Assembly: GCF_021117405.1 (NCBI RefSeq)
Contig: NZ_CP088251.1
Coordinates: 2,108,001 to 2,172,000, forward strand
Reading direction: 5' to 3'
Length of the DNA: 64,000 nucleotides
Source: Frateuria edaphi
GTDB taxonomy: Bacteria; Pseudomonadota; Gammaproteobacteria; Xanthomonadales; Rhodanobacteraceae
Shown here: piece by piece, positions 1 through 9,846 of the stretch
Layout of the letters: every line of letters begins with the position of its first letter
How positions within the stretch are numbered: position 1 is the stretch's first letter
Notes under the pieces: model-generated
Databases searched by the model: none
What the model saw: only the letters and a program-made list of their open reading frames with translations
Told to the model about the DNA's origin: nothing
Translations under genes and position numbers: made by a program

Positions 1-804
1 CTGCACCGGACTCAGCCAGCCGCCGAGGAAGAAGATCGAGGCGAGGAAACTCACCAGGATCATGTTGGCGTACTCGGCCAGGAAGAAGATCGCGAAGGCC
101 GAGCCGGAATACTCCACGTGGAAACCGGCGACGATTTCCGATTCACCCTCGGCCACGTCGAACGGCGCGCGGTTGGTCTCGGCCACGCCGGAGATGAAGT
201 AGACGATGAACACCGGCAGCAACGGCAGCCAGAACCAGTCGAGGAAGCCCTTCCCGCCAACCTGCGCATGCACGATGTCGGTCAGATTCAGCGAGCCGGC
301 CAGCACCAGCACGCAGACCAGCGACAGGCCCATGGCGAGCTCATAGGAGATCACCTGCGCGGCCGAGCGCATGGCGCCGAGCAGCGCATAGCGCGAGTTC
401 GATGCCCAGCCGGCCAGGATGATGCCGTACACGCCCAGCGAGGTCATCGCCAGCAGGTACAGCAGGCCTGCATTGACGTTGGCCAGCACCATCCTGTCGT
501 CGAACGGCACCACCGCCCACGCCGCGAACGCCGGCACGAGCGCCAGCAGCGGCGCGATGTAGTACAGGAAGCGGTTGGCGCTGGAAGGAAGGATCACTTC
601 CTTGATCAGCAGCTTGACCACGTCCGCAAAAGCCTGCAGGACGCCCCAGGGGCCGATCTTGTTCGGCCCCATGCGTACGTGCATCCAGCCGATGACCTTG
701 CGTTCCCAGTACACGAACATGGCCACCGCCAGGATCAGCGGCACCGCGATGCACAGGATGTAGACGACCGGCCAGACCAGCTCGTTGAGGAGTTGTTCGC
801 CCAT
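1..804 (-). CDS. nuoH: NADH-quinone oxidoreductase subunit H (partial)
   Basis: Membrane subunit of complex I at the junction of the peripheral and membrane arms, where it helps form the quinone chamber. The first 268 codons are present; the gene runs off the left edge, so the last helices are not seen. The frame starts [11 protein letters not shown], has the family signature [19 protein letters not shown] from residue 33, a series of hydrophobic helices, and the quinone-site loop [16 protein letters not shown]. The start lies three bases beyond the nuoG stop, as expected for a tightly coupled nuo operon. Apart from the edge truncation nothing is odd. Confidence 0.96.
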   Translation of the reverse strand, partial: MGEQLLNELVWPVVYILCIAVPLILAVAMFVYWERKVIGWMHVRMGPNKIGPWGVLQAFADVVKLLIKEVILPSSANRFLYYIAPLLALVPAFAAWAVVPFDDRMVLANVNAGLLYLLAMTSLGVYGIILAGWASNSRYALLGAMRSAAQVISYELAMGLSLVCVLVLAGSLNLTDIVHAQVGGKGFLDWFWLPLLPVFIVYFISGVAETNRAPFDVAEGESEIVAGFHVEYSGSAFAIFFLAEYANMILVSFLASIFFLGGWLSPVQ

Positions 805-807
805 GGG

Positions 808-3138
808 TTACGCCTTGCTCAGGGTGATGGCCGCGCCGTACGGCGGCAGCGTGGCGGTCAGGTCGTGCGCGGCCTCGATCCACACGGCGCCATCGGGCAC
901 GGCGGCGTCGATCGCCACCGGCAGCAGCACATCGGCGACGCGCACCTGCACGCCGGCGGTGAGGCCCTGGTGCATGGCCTCGTTGGCGTTCATGCGCACG
1001 GCGGCCGGGCGGTTGATCGGGTGCGCATTGAGCGCAGTGGCCCGGCGGAGCACGGCGTCGCTGCGATAGATCGGCCAGGTCGCCAGGCGCACAAGGCCGC
1101 CTGCCCCACCCTGGCGCGGTGCCAGGGATGTGCCGTGCGACGGCAACGGACGTTCGGCGATGCCCTCGCGCAGGCCAGCCAGGTCGTCGAACTCGAAGCC
1201 ACCCAACTGCAGCAGGCCGCCCAGGGCGCGCAGCACCTTCCAGCCAGCGCGGGCCTCGCCGGGCGCCTTGGCGCCGGCGATGGCGCTCTGCGCCAGGCCA
1301 TCCACGTTGACCAGCGTGCCGTCGTTTTCCGGCAGCAGCGCGATCGGCAAGAGCACGTTGGCCACTTCGCGCAGCGCCGGGCTGGCGTAGGCACTGAACG
1401 CCACTACCGCCTGCGCGCCGCGCAGCGCCGCCAGCGCCTTGGCGCCATCGGCGAAGTCGTGCGGCGGCTCGACGCCGTAGAGGACGTAACCTTTGCGCGG
1501 CTGGGCAAGCATCGCCTGCGCGTCGAGGCCACCGTTGCCCGGCAGCACGCCGCCCTGCCCCAGTCCGAGCGCATTCGCGCCGACCGGCAGTTCGTTGTAG
1601 CCGGCACTGGTGGCCTGCGCGATGAATCGCGCGATGGCACGCAGCCAGGACGCCTGCGGATGCGTGGCGGCAGCCTCGCCCAGGATCACCACGGCCTTGC
1701 CCCCCTTGAGCACGGCGATCGCATCGCGGTCGCCCTCGTCATGCCGGGCACCGTTGATGGCATCGGCTAGCGCGGCCGGCGCGGCGGCGCCGTCGGCGAC
1801 CGCGGCCTTGGCCAGCGCAAGCAGCGCGTCGACTAGGGCGGCCGGCGATACGATGGCCTCGCCGGCCAGCGCGTAGTTGAAGCCGAAGCGCGCCGGATTG
1901 ACCGCATAGACCTTCGCCCCGCGCTTGACCGCCTGGTGCAGGCGATGGTTGAGCAGCGGCATTTCGTAGCGCAGGTCCGAGCCAACCAACAGCGCGCCCT
2001 GAACCTGGCTGACCTCGGCGACGGGCACCTCGAAACGGGCCGCGACCGGGCGATCGGACAGGTCCAGCTGGCTCAGGCGATGGTCGACGTGCGCGCTGCC
2101 CAGCCCGCGCGCCAGGCGCACCAGCAGGTCGCCTTCCTCGTTGGTGGTGGCAGGCGAGGCAAGGATGCCCATGTCGCTGCCCGGCACCGACTTCAGCGCC
2201 TCGGCGGCAACCGAAAGCGCCTCTTCCCAGCTGGCTTGCTGCCACTGGCCATTGCGCTTGATCTGCGGCGCATGCAGGCGGTCGGCGGCGTACAGGCCCT
2301 GGTAGCTGAAGCGGTCACGGTCGGACAGCCAGCACTCGTTGATCGCCTCGTTGTCACGCGGCACCGTGCGCAGTACCTCGCCACGGCGCGTGTGCAGCCA
2401 CAGGTTGGAGCCCAGCGCATCGTGGTAGGCGATCGACGGACGCGCGATCAGCTCCCAGGCGCGCGCCTTGAACTGGAACGGCTTGTTGGTCAGCGCGCCG
2501 ACCGGGCAGACGTCGATGATGTTGCCCGAGAGCTCGGTCTCGACGGTCTTGCCGATGTACGTACCGATCTGCAGGTTCTCGCCGCGGTTCATGCCGCCGA
2601 GCTCGTAGGTGCCCGCGATCTCGCTGGTGAAGCGCACGCAGCGCGTGCACTGGATGCAGCGGGTCATCTCGGTGGCGACCAGCGGCCCGATGTTTTCGTC
2701 GGCGATGGTGCGCTTGCGCTCGGTGTAGCGCGACACGCTGCGGCCATAGCCCAGCGCCACGTCCTGCAGCTCGCACTCGCCGCCCTGGTCGCAGATCGGG
2801 CAGTCCAGCGGGTGGTTGATCAGAAGGAATTCCATCACGTCCTTCTGGAACTTCAGCGCCTTGTCCGAGCGCGTCATCACCTTCATGCCTTCGGCCACGG
2901 GAGTGGCGCAGGCCGGTTGCGGCTTGGGCATCAGCTTGCCGCCCATCTCCACGTCGACCAGGCACATGCGGCAGTTAGCCGCGATCGGGAGCTTGCGGTG
3001 ATAGCAGAAACGCGGGATCGACACGCCGATCGCATCGGCGGCTTCGATGATCATCGCGCCCTTGCGGATCTGCGTGGGCTTGCCGTCGACCTCGATGTTG
3101 ATCAGGTCCGGCGCGGTGGTGGTCGGCTGCGCGCTCAT
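808..3138 (-). CDS. nuoG: NADH-quinone oxidoreductase subunit G
   Basis: Largest peripheral-arm subunit of complex I (776 aa); it carries iron-sulfur clusters that relay electrons from NuoEF toward the quinone. The N-terminal ferredoxin-like [2Fe-2S] domain has its cysteines at CYHRKL, ANCRMC and QPACATP. A [4Fe-4S] His/Cys site follows at HPLDCPICDQGGEC, then a ferredoxin-type site at CIQCTRC with NIIDVCPVGA. The stretch after NKPFQFKARAWEL has no CxxCxxxC motif, so the extra N7 cluster of the E. coli and Thermus proteins is absent, as in alphaproteobacterial and mitochondrial homologues. The remainder is the molybdopterin-oxidoreductase fold, catalytically inert in complex I. The start overlaps the nuoF stop by one base. 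Confidence 0.96.
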   Translation of the reverse strand: MSAQPTTTAPDLINIEVDGKPTQIRKGAMIIEAADAIGVSIPRFCYHRKLPIAANCRMCLVDVEMGGKLMPKPQPACATPVAEGMKVMTRSDKALKFQKDVMEFLLINHPLDCPICDQGGECELQDVALGYGRSVSRYTERKRTIADENIGPLVATEMTRCIQCTRCVRFTSEIAGTYELGGMNRGENLQIGTYIGKTVETELSGNIIDVCPVGALTNKPFQFKARAWELIARPSIAYHDALGSNLWLHTRRGEVLRTVPRDNEAINECWLSDRDRFSYQGLYAADRLHAPQIKRNGQWQQASWEEALSVAAEALKSVPGSDMGILASPATTNEEGDLLVRLARGLGSAHVDHRLSQLDLSDRPVAARFEVPVAEVSQVQGALLVGSDLRYEMPLLNHRLHQAVKRGAKVYAVNPARFGFNYALAGEAIVSPAALVDALLALAKAAVADGAAAPAALADAINGARHDEGDRDAIAVLKGGKAVVILGEAAATHPQASWLRAIARFIAQATSAGYNELPVGANALGLGQGGVLPGNGGLDAQAMLAQPRKGYVLYGVEPPHDFADGAKALAALRGAQAVVAFSAYASPALREVANVLLPIALLPENDGTLVNVDGLAQSAIAGAKAPGEARAGWKVLRALGGLLQLGGFEFDDLAGLREGIAERPLPSHGTSLAPRQGGAGGLVRLATWPIYRSDAVLRRATALNAHPINRPAAVRMNANEAMHQGLTAGVQVRVADVLLPVAIDAAVPDGAVWIEAAHDLTATLPPYGAAITLSKA

Positions 3139-4463
3139 CAGGCGGCGACTCCAAGCTTGTCGTCGGTCATCGAGCGACCGTGCTCGACGAAGTATTCGAA
3201 TTCGTTCCAGAAGTGGTGCAGGAAGCCCTGCACCGGCCAGGCCGCGGCTTCACCGAAGGCGCAGATGGTGTGGCCTTCGATCTGGCCGGCCACCGCCTTC
3301 AGGCGATGCAGGTCGTCCTCGGTGCCCTTGCCTGCAACGATGCGGTCGAGCACGCGGTACATCCAGCCGGTGCCTTCGCGGCACGGCGTGCACTGGCCAC
3401 AGGACTCGGCCATGTAGAAGCGCGCGATGCGGTGGCAGGCGCGCACCATGCAGGTGGTGTCGTCCATCACGATGACCGCGCCCGAACCAAGTCCCGAGCC
3501 GGCCTTCTGCAGGCTGTCGTAGTCCATCGTGCACTCGAGCATGGTCGCCGCCGGCAGCACCTTCATCGAGGAGCCGCCCGGAATCACCGCCTTGAGCTGA
3601 TGGCCATTGCGCACGCCACCGGCCATCGCCAGCAGGTCCTGGAACGGCGTGCCCAGGCGGATCTCGAAGTTGCCCGGGTTGTTCACGTGGCCGGAGACCG
3701 AGAAGATCTTCGGGCCGCCGTTGTTCGGCTTGCCGAGGTTCAAGAACCAGTCGGCGCCGTTGCGCAGGATCGCCGGCACCGAGGCGTAGGTCTCGGTGTT
3801 GTTGATCGTGGTCGGCTTGCCGTACAGGCCGAAGTTGGCGGGGAACGGCGGCTTGAAGCGCGGCTGGCCCTTCTTGCCTTCCAGCGATTCCATCAGCGCG
3901 GTTTCCTCGCCGCAGATATAGGCGCCGGCGCCCAGCGCCGTATAGATGTCCACATCGATGCCCGAGCCGCCGACGTTCTTGCCCAGCAGCCCTGCCGCGT
4001 AGGCTTCCTTCAGCGCCGCCTCGAAGTGCTCGTAGGGCTCGTGGTGGAACTCGCCGCGCAGGTAGTTGTAGGCGACGGTCGAGCCGGTGCAGTAGCAGGC
4101 GATCGCCAGGCCTTCGATGACCGAATGCGGGTTGTAGCGCAGGATGTCGCGATCCTTGGCGGTGCCAGGCTCGGACTCGTCCGAGTTGCAGAGGATGTAC
4201 TTCTGCATCGTGCCTTTGGGCATGAACGACCACTTCAGGCCCGTCGGAAAGCCCGCGCCGCCACGGCCGCGCAGGCTGGACTTCTTGACCTCTTCGATCA
4301 GGCCGGCGGGATCGGGCTTCTCGGCGAGGATCTTGCGCCACGCCTTGTAGCCGTCGACCTTCTCGTAGCTGTCCATCGACCACGGCGTGTCGAAGTGCAG
4401 CGTCGTGTAGACGACCTGGTGGTCTTGCGGTGCGGGTCCGACCGGACCGTTGCTGCTAGCCAT
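3138..4463 (-). CDS. nuoF: NADH-quinone oxidoreductase subunit F
   Basis: The NADH- and FMN-binding subunit of complex I, where NADH is oxidised. The glycine-rich nucleotide motif [13 protein letters not shown] is near residue 58 and the C-terminal [4Fe-4S] ligands are [11 protein letters not shown] plus the later Cys in [11 protein letters not shown] chose the ATG at 4463 (441 aa, product MASSNGPVG), which fits the usual length of about 440; upstream in-frame ATGs would add a basic, low-complexity stretch lying inside nuoE. The gene sits 8 bp after nuoE and overlaps nuoG. Confidence 0.96.
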   Translation of the reverse strand: MASSNGPVGPAPQDHQVVYTTLHFDTPWSMDSYEKVDGYKAWRKILAEKPDPAGLIEEVKKSSLRGRGGAGFPTGLKWSFMPKGTMQKYILCNSDESEPGTAKDRDILRYNPHSVIEGLAIACYCTGSTVAYNYLRGEFHHEPYEHFEAALKEAYAAGLLGKNVGGSGIDVDIYTALGAGAYICGEETALMESLEGKKGQPRFKPPFPANFGLYGKPTTINNTETYASVPAILRNGADWFLNLGKPNNGGPKIFSVSGHVNNPGNFEIRLGTPFQDLLAMAGGVRNGHQLKAVIPGGSSMKVLPAATMLECTMDYDSLQKAGSGLGSGAVIVMDDTTCMVRACHRIARFYMAESCGQCTPCREGTGWMYRVLDRIVAGKGTEDDLHRLKAVAGQIEGHTICAFGEAAAWPVQGFLHHFWNEFEYFVEHGRSMTDDKLGVAA

Positions 4464-4471
4464 GCCCTGCC

Positions 4472-4999
4472 TCACTCCAGACCGTCGAGAATTTCGTCGA
4501 GCTTCTCGGGCGTGAGCCGCTCGTGGTAATGACCGTTGACCGTCATCGCCGGCGCATACACGCAGGCGGCGATGCACTCTTCTTCGCGTTTGAGGTACAC
4601 GCGGCCGTCCGGCGTGCTTTCGCCGAGCTTCACGCCCAGCTTCTTCTCGCAGTGGCGCACCAGGCCTTCGGCGCCGTTGAGCCAGCACGAGATGTTGGTG
4701 CAGATCGCCACGTTGTTACGGCCGACCGGCTTGGTTTCGAGCATCGAGTAGAAGCTCGCCACTTCGTAGCCCCACACGGCGGGCAGGTCGAGGTACTTGG
4801 TCACCGCCACGATCAGGTCGTCGGTGAGGAAGCCCTGGTTCTGCTCCTGCGCGGCGAACAGCGCCTGGATCAGCGCCGAGCGCTTGCGGTCGGCCGGGAA
4901 CTTGGCGACCCATTCGTCGATGTGGTGGCGGGTGTGCTCGCTCAGCACGACGAGCGGATCGACGTGCTTGACCTGCTCGTAATTTCCGGTGGCCTTCAT
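4472..4999 (-). CDS. nuoE: NADH-quinone oxidoreductase subunit E
   Basis: The 24-kDa-type subunit of complex I (175 aa), which binds the off-pathway [2Fe-2S] cluster N1a next to the FMN. The thioredoxin-like fold and its four ligands are visible as ICTNISC and [12 protein letters not shown]. Length and ligand spacing are normal. It lies between nuoD (21 bp upstream) and nuoF (8 bp downstream) in the nuo operon. Confidence 0.96.
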   Translation of the reverse strand: MKATGNYEQVKHVDPLVVLSEHTRHHIDEWVAKFPADRKRSALIQALFAAQEQNQGFLTDDLIVAVTKYLDLPAVWGYEVASFYSMLETKPVGRNNVAICTNISCWLNGAEGLVRHCEKKLGVKLGESTPDGRVYLKREEECIAACVYAPAMTVNGHYHERLTPEKLDEILDGLE

Positions 5000-5020
5000 G
5001 GGAATCTCCTCGGTGCCGGC

Positions 5021-6274
5021 TTAGCGGTCGACTTCGCCGAACACGAGATCGTAGGTGCCGATCATCGCCACCACGTCGGCCAGCATGTGGCCGCTGACGG
5101 TGGCGTCCATCGACGAGAGGTGGGCGAAGCCCGGCGCGCGCAGGTGCACGCGGAAGGGCTTGTTGGCGCCGTCGGAAACCAGGTAGCAGCCGAACTCGCC
5201 CTTGGGCGCCTCGACCGCGCAGTAGGTCTCGCCGGCGGGAACGCCGTAGCCTTCGGTGAACAATTTGAAATGGTGGATGAGCGCTTCCATGCTCTCCTTC
5301 ATCTCTTCGCGCGAGGGCGGCGCGACCTTGAAGTTCGTCACCATCACCGGGCCGGGATTGGCGCGCAGCCAGTCCACGCACTGCTTGATGATGCGATTGG
5401 ACTGGCGCATCTCTTCCACGCGCACGAGGTAGCGGTCGTAGCAGTCGCCGTTGACGCCGACCGGAATGTCGAAGTCCATCTGCGCATACCTGGCGTAAGG
5501 CTGCTTCTTGCGCAGGTCCCACTCCACGCCCGAACCGCGAAGCATCGCGCCGGTCATGCCCCAGGCTTTGGCCATGTCAGGGCTGATCACGCCGATGCCG
5601 ACGGTACGCTGCTTCCAGATGCGGTTGGTGGTGAGCAGGTCCTCGTACTCGTCCACACGCGACGGGAAAATGCGGGTGAACTCCTCGATGAAGTCCAGCA
5701 TCGAGCCTTCGCGCGCGCTGTTGATGCGCTTCAGGTCCGCGCCCTTGTGCCAGGGCGACTCCTTGTACTGCGGCATGCGGTCGGGCAGGTCGCGGTAGAC
5801 ACCGCCCGGACGGTAGTAGGTCGCGTGCATGCGCGCGCCAGACACGGCCTCGTAGACGTCCATCAACTCCTCGCGCTCGCGGAACGCGTAGAGGAAGACC
5901 GCCATGGCGCCAAGGTCGAGCGCGTTCGAGCCGATCCACATCAAATGGTTCAGGATGCGGGTGATCTCGTCGAACATCGTGCGGATGTACTGCGCACGCT
6001 CCGGCGCCTCGATGCCCAGCAGGGTCTCGATCGCGCGCACGTAGGCGTGCTCGTTGCACATCATCGACACGTAGTCCAGGCGATCCATGTAGCCGATCGA
6101 CTGGTTGAACGGCTTGGACTCGGCCAGCTTCTCGGTACCGCGATGGAGCAGGCCCACGTGCGGATCGGCGCGCACCACGGTCTCGCCATCCATCTCCAGC
6201 ACCAGGCGCAGCACGCCGTGCGCGGCCGGATGCTGCGGGCCGAAGTTCATCGTGTAATTGCGGATTTCCTGCAT
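5021..6274 (-). CDS. nuoD: NADH-quinone oxidoreductase subunit D
   Basis: The 49-kDa-type subunit that forms the quinone-reduction site with NuoB. The N-terminus reads [20 protein letters not shown], the conserved loop that holds the quinone-binding histidine. I place the start at 6274 (417 aa), one base after the nuoC stop; an in-frame ATG further upstream would run through the end of nuoC. The [11 protein letters not shown] and C-terminal [10 protein letters not shown] motifs are intact. nuoC and nuoD are separate here, unlike the fused nuoCD of E. coli. Confidence 0.96.
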   Translation of the reverse strand: MQEIRNYTMNFGPQHPAAHGVLRLVLEMDGETVVRADPHVGLLHRGTEKLAESKPFNQSIGYMDRLDYVSMMCNEHAYVRAIETLLGIEAPERAQYIRTMFDEITRILNHLMWIGSNALDLGAMAVFLYAFREREELMDVYEAVSGARMHATYYRPGGVYRDLPDRMPQYKESPWHKGADLKRINSAREGSMLDFIEEFTRIFPSRVDEYEDLLTTNRIWKQRTVGIGVISPDMAKAWGMTGAMLRGSGVEWDLRKKQPYARYAQMDFDIPVGVNGDCYDRYLVRVEEMRQSNRIIKQCVDWLRANPGPVMVTNFKVAPPSREEMKESMEALIHHFKLFTEGYGVPAGETYCAVEAPKGEFGCYLVSDGANKPFRVHLRAPGFAHLSSMDATVSGHMLADVVAMIGTYDLVFGEVDR

Positions 6275-6275
6275 G

Positions 6276-7007
6276 TCAGTTCTTCCGCCAGTCGTCGGCG
6301 GCCTCGGCTCTGGCCTGGACAAGATCGGCATCGTCGCGGATAACGCGCGGCACCAGCACGCGCGGCTCGATGGTCACGGGCTGATAGACCACGCGCTGCT
6401 GCTCGGCGTCGTAGCGGACCTCGACGTTGCCGATCAGCGGGAAATCCTTGCGGAACGGATGGCCGACGAAACCATAATCGGTGAGGATGCGGCGCAGATC
6501 CGGATGGCCATCGAAGATGATGCCGTACAGGTCGAACGTCTCGCGCTCGAACCAGTTGGCCACCGGCCAGATCCCGGTGAGCGAAGGCACCATCGGCAGC
6601 GCGTCGTCTTCGCAGAACACGCGCAGGCGCAGGCGCCGGTTGTGCGTGAGCGAAAGCAGATGCACGACCACGGCAAAGCGGCGCGGCATGTTGGCATCGC
6701 GTGGGCGCTCCGCCCAGTTGAAGCGGCCCATGGCCTGGCCTTCGACGCCACGCGAGAAGCCGGTGGCCGTGACCGTTTCGGTGGCCCACTCGTCCTGGCC
6801 GTAGCCGAGGTAGTCGACACCGCAGACGTCGATCAGCTGCTCGAAGCGGAAGTCCGGCTCGTCGCGGAGCGCAGTGGCGACGCTCAGCAGATCGGCGGCG
6901 GCCAACTCGGCGGTCGTCTCGCCGCCGCGCGCGGGCAGCAGCGACAGGGTGTCGCCGAACCGCGCCGCAAGGCGCGCGGCGAGCGAAGTGTTTTGCGTAT
7001 CGGTCAT
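6276..7007 (-). CDS. nuoC: NADH-quinone oxidoreductase subunit C
   Basis: The 30-kDa-type structural subunit of the complex I peripheral arm (243 aa). It contains the family signature [20 protein letters not shown] followed by [20 protein letters not shown]. The N-terminal 45 residues are less conserved. It is followed almost without gap by nuoD and preceded by nuoB at 13 bp. Confidence 0.96.
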   Translation of the reverse strand: MTDTQNTSLAARLAARFGDTLSLLPARGGETTAELAAADLLSVATALRDEPDFRFEQLIDVCGVDYLGYGQDEWATETVTATGFSRGVEGQAMGRFNWAERPRDANMPRRFAVVVHLLSLTHNRRLRLRVFCEDDALPMVPSLTGIWPVANWFERETFDLYGIIFDGHPDLRRILTDYGFVGHPFRKDFPLIGNVEVRYDAEQQRVVYQPVTIEPRVLVPRVIRDDADLVQARAEAADDWRKN

Positions 7008-7020
7008 GGGCTTCTGGGCC

Positions 7021-7578
7021 TTAGCCGCGGGCGATGGTGCTGGTGCGGCGGATCTTCTTCTGCAATTGCAGGATGCCGTGGATCAGCGCTTCGGCCGTCG
7101 GCGGGCAGCCGGGCACGTAGATGTCCACCGGCACGATGCGATCGCAGCCGCGCACCACCGAGTACGAATAGTGGTAGTAGCCGCCGCCGTTGGCGCAGCT
7201 ACCCATCGAGATCACCCACTTCGGGTCGGGCATCTGGTCGTAGACGCGGCGCAATGCCGGCGCCATCTTGTTGACCAGCGTGCCGGCGACGATCATCACG
7301 TCGGACTGGCGCGGACTCGGGCGGAAGATCACGCCGTAGCGGTCCAGGTCCAGTCGCGCCGCGCCGGCGTGCATCATCTCGACCGCGCAGCAGGCCAGGC
7401 CGAAGGTCATCGGCCACATCGAGCCGGTGCGCGCCCAGTTCATCAGCGCGTCGACCGAGGTGGTGGCGAAGCCGCGCTGCACGACCGGGTTGTCCTCGGC
7501 CGGGCGCAGGATGTCGTCGACCAGGTTCAGCGGTTCCGGGTTGTGCATCACCCGGTCGATGGAAGACAGCATTCCCAT
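7021..7578 (-). CDS. nuoB: NADH-quinone oxidoreductase subunit B
   Basis: The subunit that carries cluster N2, the last iron-sulfur centre before quinone (185 aa). The tandem cysteines are seen in [10 protein letters not shown] and the other ligands in GSCANGGG and YVPGCPPT, with the characteristic tyrosine-rich [13 protein letters not shown] between them. The start [11 protein letters not shown] follows nuoA by 4 bp, suggesting translational coupling. Confidence 0.97.
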   Translation of the reverse strand: MGMLSSIDRVMHNPEPLNLVDDILRPAEDNPVVQRGFATTSVDALMNWARTGSMWPMTFGLACCAVEMMHAGAARLDLDRYGVIFRPSPRQSDVMIVAGTLVNKMAPALRRVYDQMPDPKWVISMGSCANGGGYYHYSYSVVRGCDRIVPVDIYVPGCPPTAEALIHGILQLQKKIRRTSTIARG

Positions 7579-7582
7579 TAGA

Positions 7583-7939
7583 TCAGTCCCATTCCAGTGC
7601 GCCCTTCTTCCACACGTACGCGAACCCGACCACCAGCAGCAGCAGGAACAGCGCCATCTCGATCAGCGCGACGATGCCGATCTGCTGGAACACCACCGCC
7701 CATGGAAACAGGAAGGCGATTTCCAGGTCAAAGATGATGAAAAGGATCGCCAGCAGGTAATAACGGACGTCGAAGCGCATGCGGGCGTCTTCGAAGGCCT
7801 CGAAGCCGCACTCGTACGGTGCGAGCTTGATCGCCTCGGGACGGCGCGGGCCGGCGAGCATGCCGATGATCAGCAGCACCACGCCCAGGCCGGCGGCAAC
7901 GCCGATGAACAGCAAGATAGGCCAGTATTGAGCAAGCAC
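7583..7939 (-). CDS. nuoA: NADH-quinone oxidoreductase subunit A
   Basis: Small membrane subunit of complex I with three predicted helices (118 aa); it contributes to the quinone-cavity loop through [13 protein letters not shown] chose the GTG at 7939 (protein begins [10 protein letters not shown] after the initiator) because a GGAGGT Shine-Dalgarno sequence lies about 10 bases upstream and the product then has the usual length. The longer in-frame extension upstream is arginine- and proline-rich and unlike the family. First gene of the nuo operon. Confidence 0.93.
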   Translation of the reverse strand: MLAQYWPILLFIGVAAGLGVVLLIIGMLAGPRRPEAIKLAPYECGFEAFEDARMRFDVRYYLLAILFIIFDLEIAFLFPWAVVFQQIGIVALIEMALFLLLLVVGFAYVWKKGALEWD

Positions 7940-7975
7940 GATGCAACGTACCTCCGCGCCCTTCGGACGCATCAG

Positions 7976-7997
7976 TGACCGCCAACGTCGGCGGTCA
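7976..7997. repeat. Inverted repeat in the nuo leader
   Basis: Arms TGACCGCC and GGCGGTCA are perfectly complementary around a 6-base loop, in the presumed 5' leader of nuoA about 40 bp upstream of the start. No T-run follows on either strand, so it is not an obvious terminator; an mRNA hairpin or protein site is possible. Confidence 0.5.
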
Positions 7998-8107
7998 GGC
8001 TGGTTCGATTCGGCAGGCCGCGCACGGCAGGGGCTGTCCAGCCACGATCGCACGCGTGGGGGCCGCGAGCGCCCGATTTCCACGAAATCCATTCGTGTAA
8101 CCGCGGC

Positions 8108-8138
8108 ATTGTATCAGCGCGCGCGGGGACTACGCCAA
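8108..8138 (-). promoter_or_regulatory. Putative sigma-70 promoter of the nuo operon
   Basis: On the minus strand a TACAAT -10 hexamer (8108-8113) is preceded by TGA, giving an extended -10 element, with a TTGGCG -35-like hexamer at 8133-8138. The 19-bp spacing is long, so the extended -10 probably carries the recognition. It would give a leader of about 160 nt before nuoA. Confidence 0.5.
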
Positions 8139-8254
8139 GTATTGCGGACGCGACAGTTATTGGTTAATGGCGCCCGTTCTCACAAATCGCAGGCGACGGT
8201 GCGAAGAGCGCGCGGAAGGGGCCGGAGCGGCGCGAGATTTGCCGCGGCCGTGCG

Positions 8255-8608
8255 CTACATGGTGTGGGTCGGGCGCTCTGACGAAAGCACGCCGGCCAGG
8301 ATGTTCTCGATGCGCTGACGCGCCACCTCGGCATCGCCGGACTCGTTGAAGTGCACGCCGATGCCGGCGGTGCGGTTGCCCTGCGCACCGAGCGGGCTGA
8401 TCCACGCCACCTTTCCCACCACCGACAATCGTTCGGTTTCGTCCATCAGCGTGATCAGCAGCACGACCTCATCGCCCAGCGCGTAGCGTTGCGCGGTCGG
8501 CGCGAACAGGCCGCCGTTCTTCAGGAACGGCATGTACGCGTTGTAGAGCGACGCGGCGTCCTTGATCTTCAGGGAGATGATGCCCTGACGGGCGGCGGTG
8601 GGGGTCAT
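8255..8608 (-). CDS. pilZ: PilZ domain protein, type IV pilus assembly
   Basis: A 117-aa PilZ-fold protein of the type needed for type IV pilus biogenesis. It begins MTPTAARQGIISLKIKD and ends in the beta-barrel segment NRTAGIGVHFNES. The c-di-GMP-binding RxxxR and D/NxSxxG motifs of receptor PilZ proteins are not visible, which matches the non-binding class first named PilZ. The start at 8608 gives the family length; in-frame codons further upstream encode unrelated sequence. It is the last gene of the tmk-holB run, but here a deacetylase gene separates it from holB. Confidence 0.87.
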   Translation of the reverse strand: MTPTAARQGIISLKIKDAASLYNAYMPFLKNGGLFAPTAQRYALGDEVVLLITLMDETERLSVVGKVAWISPLGAQGNRTAGIGVHFNESGDAEVARQRIENILAGVLSSERPTHTM

Positions 8609-8696
8609 GCTTGGGCTCCGGAACGAACGGCCGGTTTCGGCCGGCGCCCGGGCATCGTAGCGAGCGAGATGGGCGGGCGCAAAGCCAGCCGATCGC

Positions 8697-8763
8697 GTAG
8701 GGTGGACTTCAGCCAACCGGGCCACATTGCCGCGAAGGGCGGTGGCTCAAGCCCACGCCACCC
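8697..8763. repeat. REP-like palindrome, family A, composite copy
   Basis: Two half-units lie side by side: GTAGGGTGGACTTCAGCC at 8697-8714, and around 8739-8759 a hairpin with GGTGGCT and AGCCCACG arms. Related copies occur at 21524, 47061 and 52261. The unit lies between the pilZ leader and the end of the deacetylase gene and is not coding. Confidence 0.55.
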
Positions 8764-8775
8764 CGACCACGGAGG

Positions 8776-9705
8776 CTACAGCTCGCACCAGCCCCAGCGA
8801 TCGAAGATCCACGGCGATGGCACGTCCATGTCCAGCCGGGCAAAGCATGGTGCCGTGGGTACCTCGGCCAGGCGCCAGCGGCCCTGCCCGTCGCGCTGCA
8901 ATGGTGCGTCGGTCCAGGGCCAGTGGCGCACGCCGTCCGGGCTGGCGATGGTCAGGCGCAGTTGCGAGCGCCAGGCCCTGGGATGCCAGGGCAGCGCGCC
9001 CGCCTCGCGGTCGGCCGGGGGGCGGGCGACGCGGTCGTAACGCTCGGGGCGATCGGTCAGGCGGCGCATGCGGCCTGCGCTCAACGCCATCTGGCTGCCG
9101 TGGGCCGTCAACGCCGCGAGCTTGACCGCGTGGCGTCCGGCTGCGGCAGGCAGGGCGACGTCGGGAGATGCCTCTCCGCGACCGTGCACCAGGTAGCTGA
9201 ACAGCAGAGGCGGCTCGGCGTCCCAGTCGGCCAGGGCCAGCCGCATCAGTACGTGGGCGCTGCCGTGGTCGGGATGGCGATCGGACAGTGCCGGCAAGGC
9301 GACTACGTTTGGCCGGAAATCCACCAGCTCCTCGACCAGCCGCGCGCGTGCCATCGAGGCATCCTCGCGCACCAGCGCGGTGAGGCCCATGTCGGGCCAG
9401 CCCATTGCATGAAGGGCATCGAACGGCACGTCGAGCCGGCGCAGGGCCTCGGCAACCTCGCCGCGTCGCCGCCGTCCCCAGCGCGCGCGCTCGGCATCGC
9501 CGATACGCAGGCGGCGTTCGATCCAGCGTTGCGGCCAAGGGTTGTCGTCGCCGTCGCTGAGCAGCAGCACGCGCACCTCACCGCCCGCCGCACGCACGAG
9601 TTGCAGCAGTTCGCCGGTGCCTATGGTTTCGTCGTCGGGATGCGGCGCCACCACCAGCAGGCGGGTCCGCGCGTCGGGGCTGTACAGCTCCGGGCTCAAC
9701 GGCAT
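8776..9705 (-). CDS. PIG-L / LmbE family deacetylase
   Basis: Zn-dependent N-acetylglucosaminyl deacetylase superfamily protein (309 aa). The metal-binding motif APHPDDETIGTGELL lies near residue 20 and the second histidine site is in DRHPDHGSAHV. Members remove acetyl groups from GlcNAc conjugates in bacillithiol, mycothiol, GPI-like or exopolysaccharide pathways; the substrate here cannot be told from sequence. There is no signal peptide, so it probably acts in the cytoplasm. The C-terminal part (after about residue 200) is Trp- and Arg-rich. I chose the start MPLSPELYSP at 9705. It interrupts the usual holB-pilZ neighbourhood. Confidence 0.85.
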   Translation of the reverse strand: MPLSPELYSPDARTRLLVVAPHPDDETIGTGELLQLVRAAGGEVRVLLLSDGDDNPWPQRWIERRLRIGDAERARWGRRRRGEVAEALRRLDVPFDALHAMGWPDMGLTALVREDASMARARLVEELVDFRPNVVALPALSDRHPDHGSAHVLMRLALADWDAEPPLLFSYLVHGRGEASPDVALPAAAGRHAVKLAALTAHGSQMALSAGRMRRLTDRPERYDRVARPPADREAGALPWHPRAWRSQLRLTIASPDGVRHWPWTDAPLQRDGQGRWRLAEVPTAPCFARLDMDVPSPWIFDRWGWCEL

Positions 9706-9846
9706 GTCGTGGCGCCTCCCGCGCCAGGGTGTGGGGAACGCCTGGGCTTCGGGCCGCAAGCGATCGTTGCGCGCAGCTTGCGGCAGCGCGTGTTCGCACT
9801 ACGTGTAGCGTGAGGCAGGCGACTGGACAGACCCGCAGTCATCGGG

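Larger units (their letters stand above)
7940..8254. other. nuo operon leader and pilZ-nuoA intergenic region
   Basis: About 315 bp without a gene between the pilZ stop and nuoA. It holds the presumed nuo promoter (8108-8138) and, within the transcribed leader, a perfect 8-bp inverted repeat at 7976-7997. I looked for a tRNA-Leu or secG, which often precede nuoA in relatives, and found neither. No convincing terminator for pilZ was seen. Confidence 0.6.

Noticed and set aside
118-1770. A 550-codon plus-strand frame across nuoH and nuoG
   Set aside because: It is antisense to two well-defined complex I genes and is His/Gln/Arg-rich without domains.
3138-4688. A 516-residue version of NuoF starting at 4688
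   Set aside because: The extra N-terminal residues are basic, low-complexity and lie inside nuoE; the ATG at 4463 gives the family length.
7940-8254. tRNA-Leu or secG upstream of nuoA
   Set aside because: A T-loop-like GGTTCGATT appears near 8002, but no acceptor, D or anticodon stems can be drawn around it, and no SecG-like frame is present.
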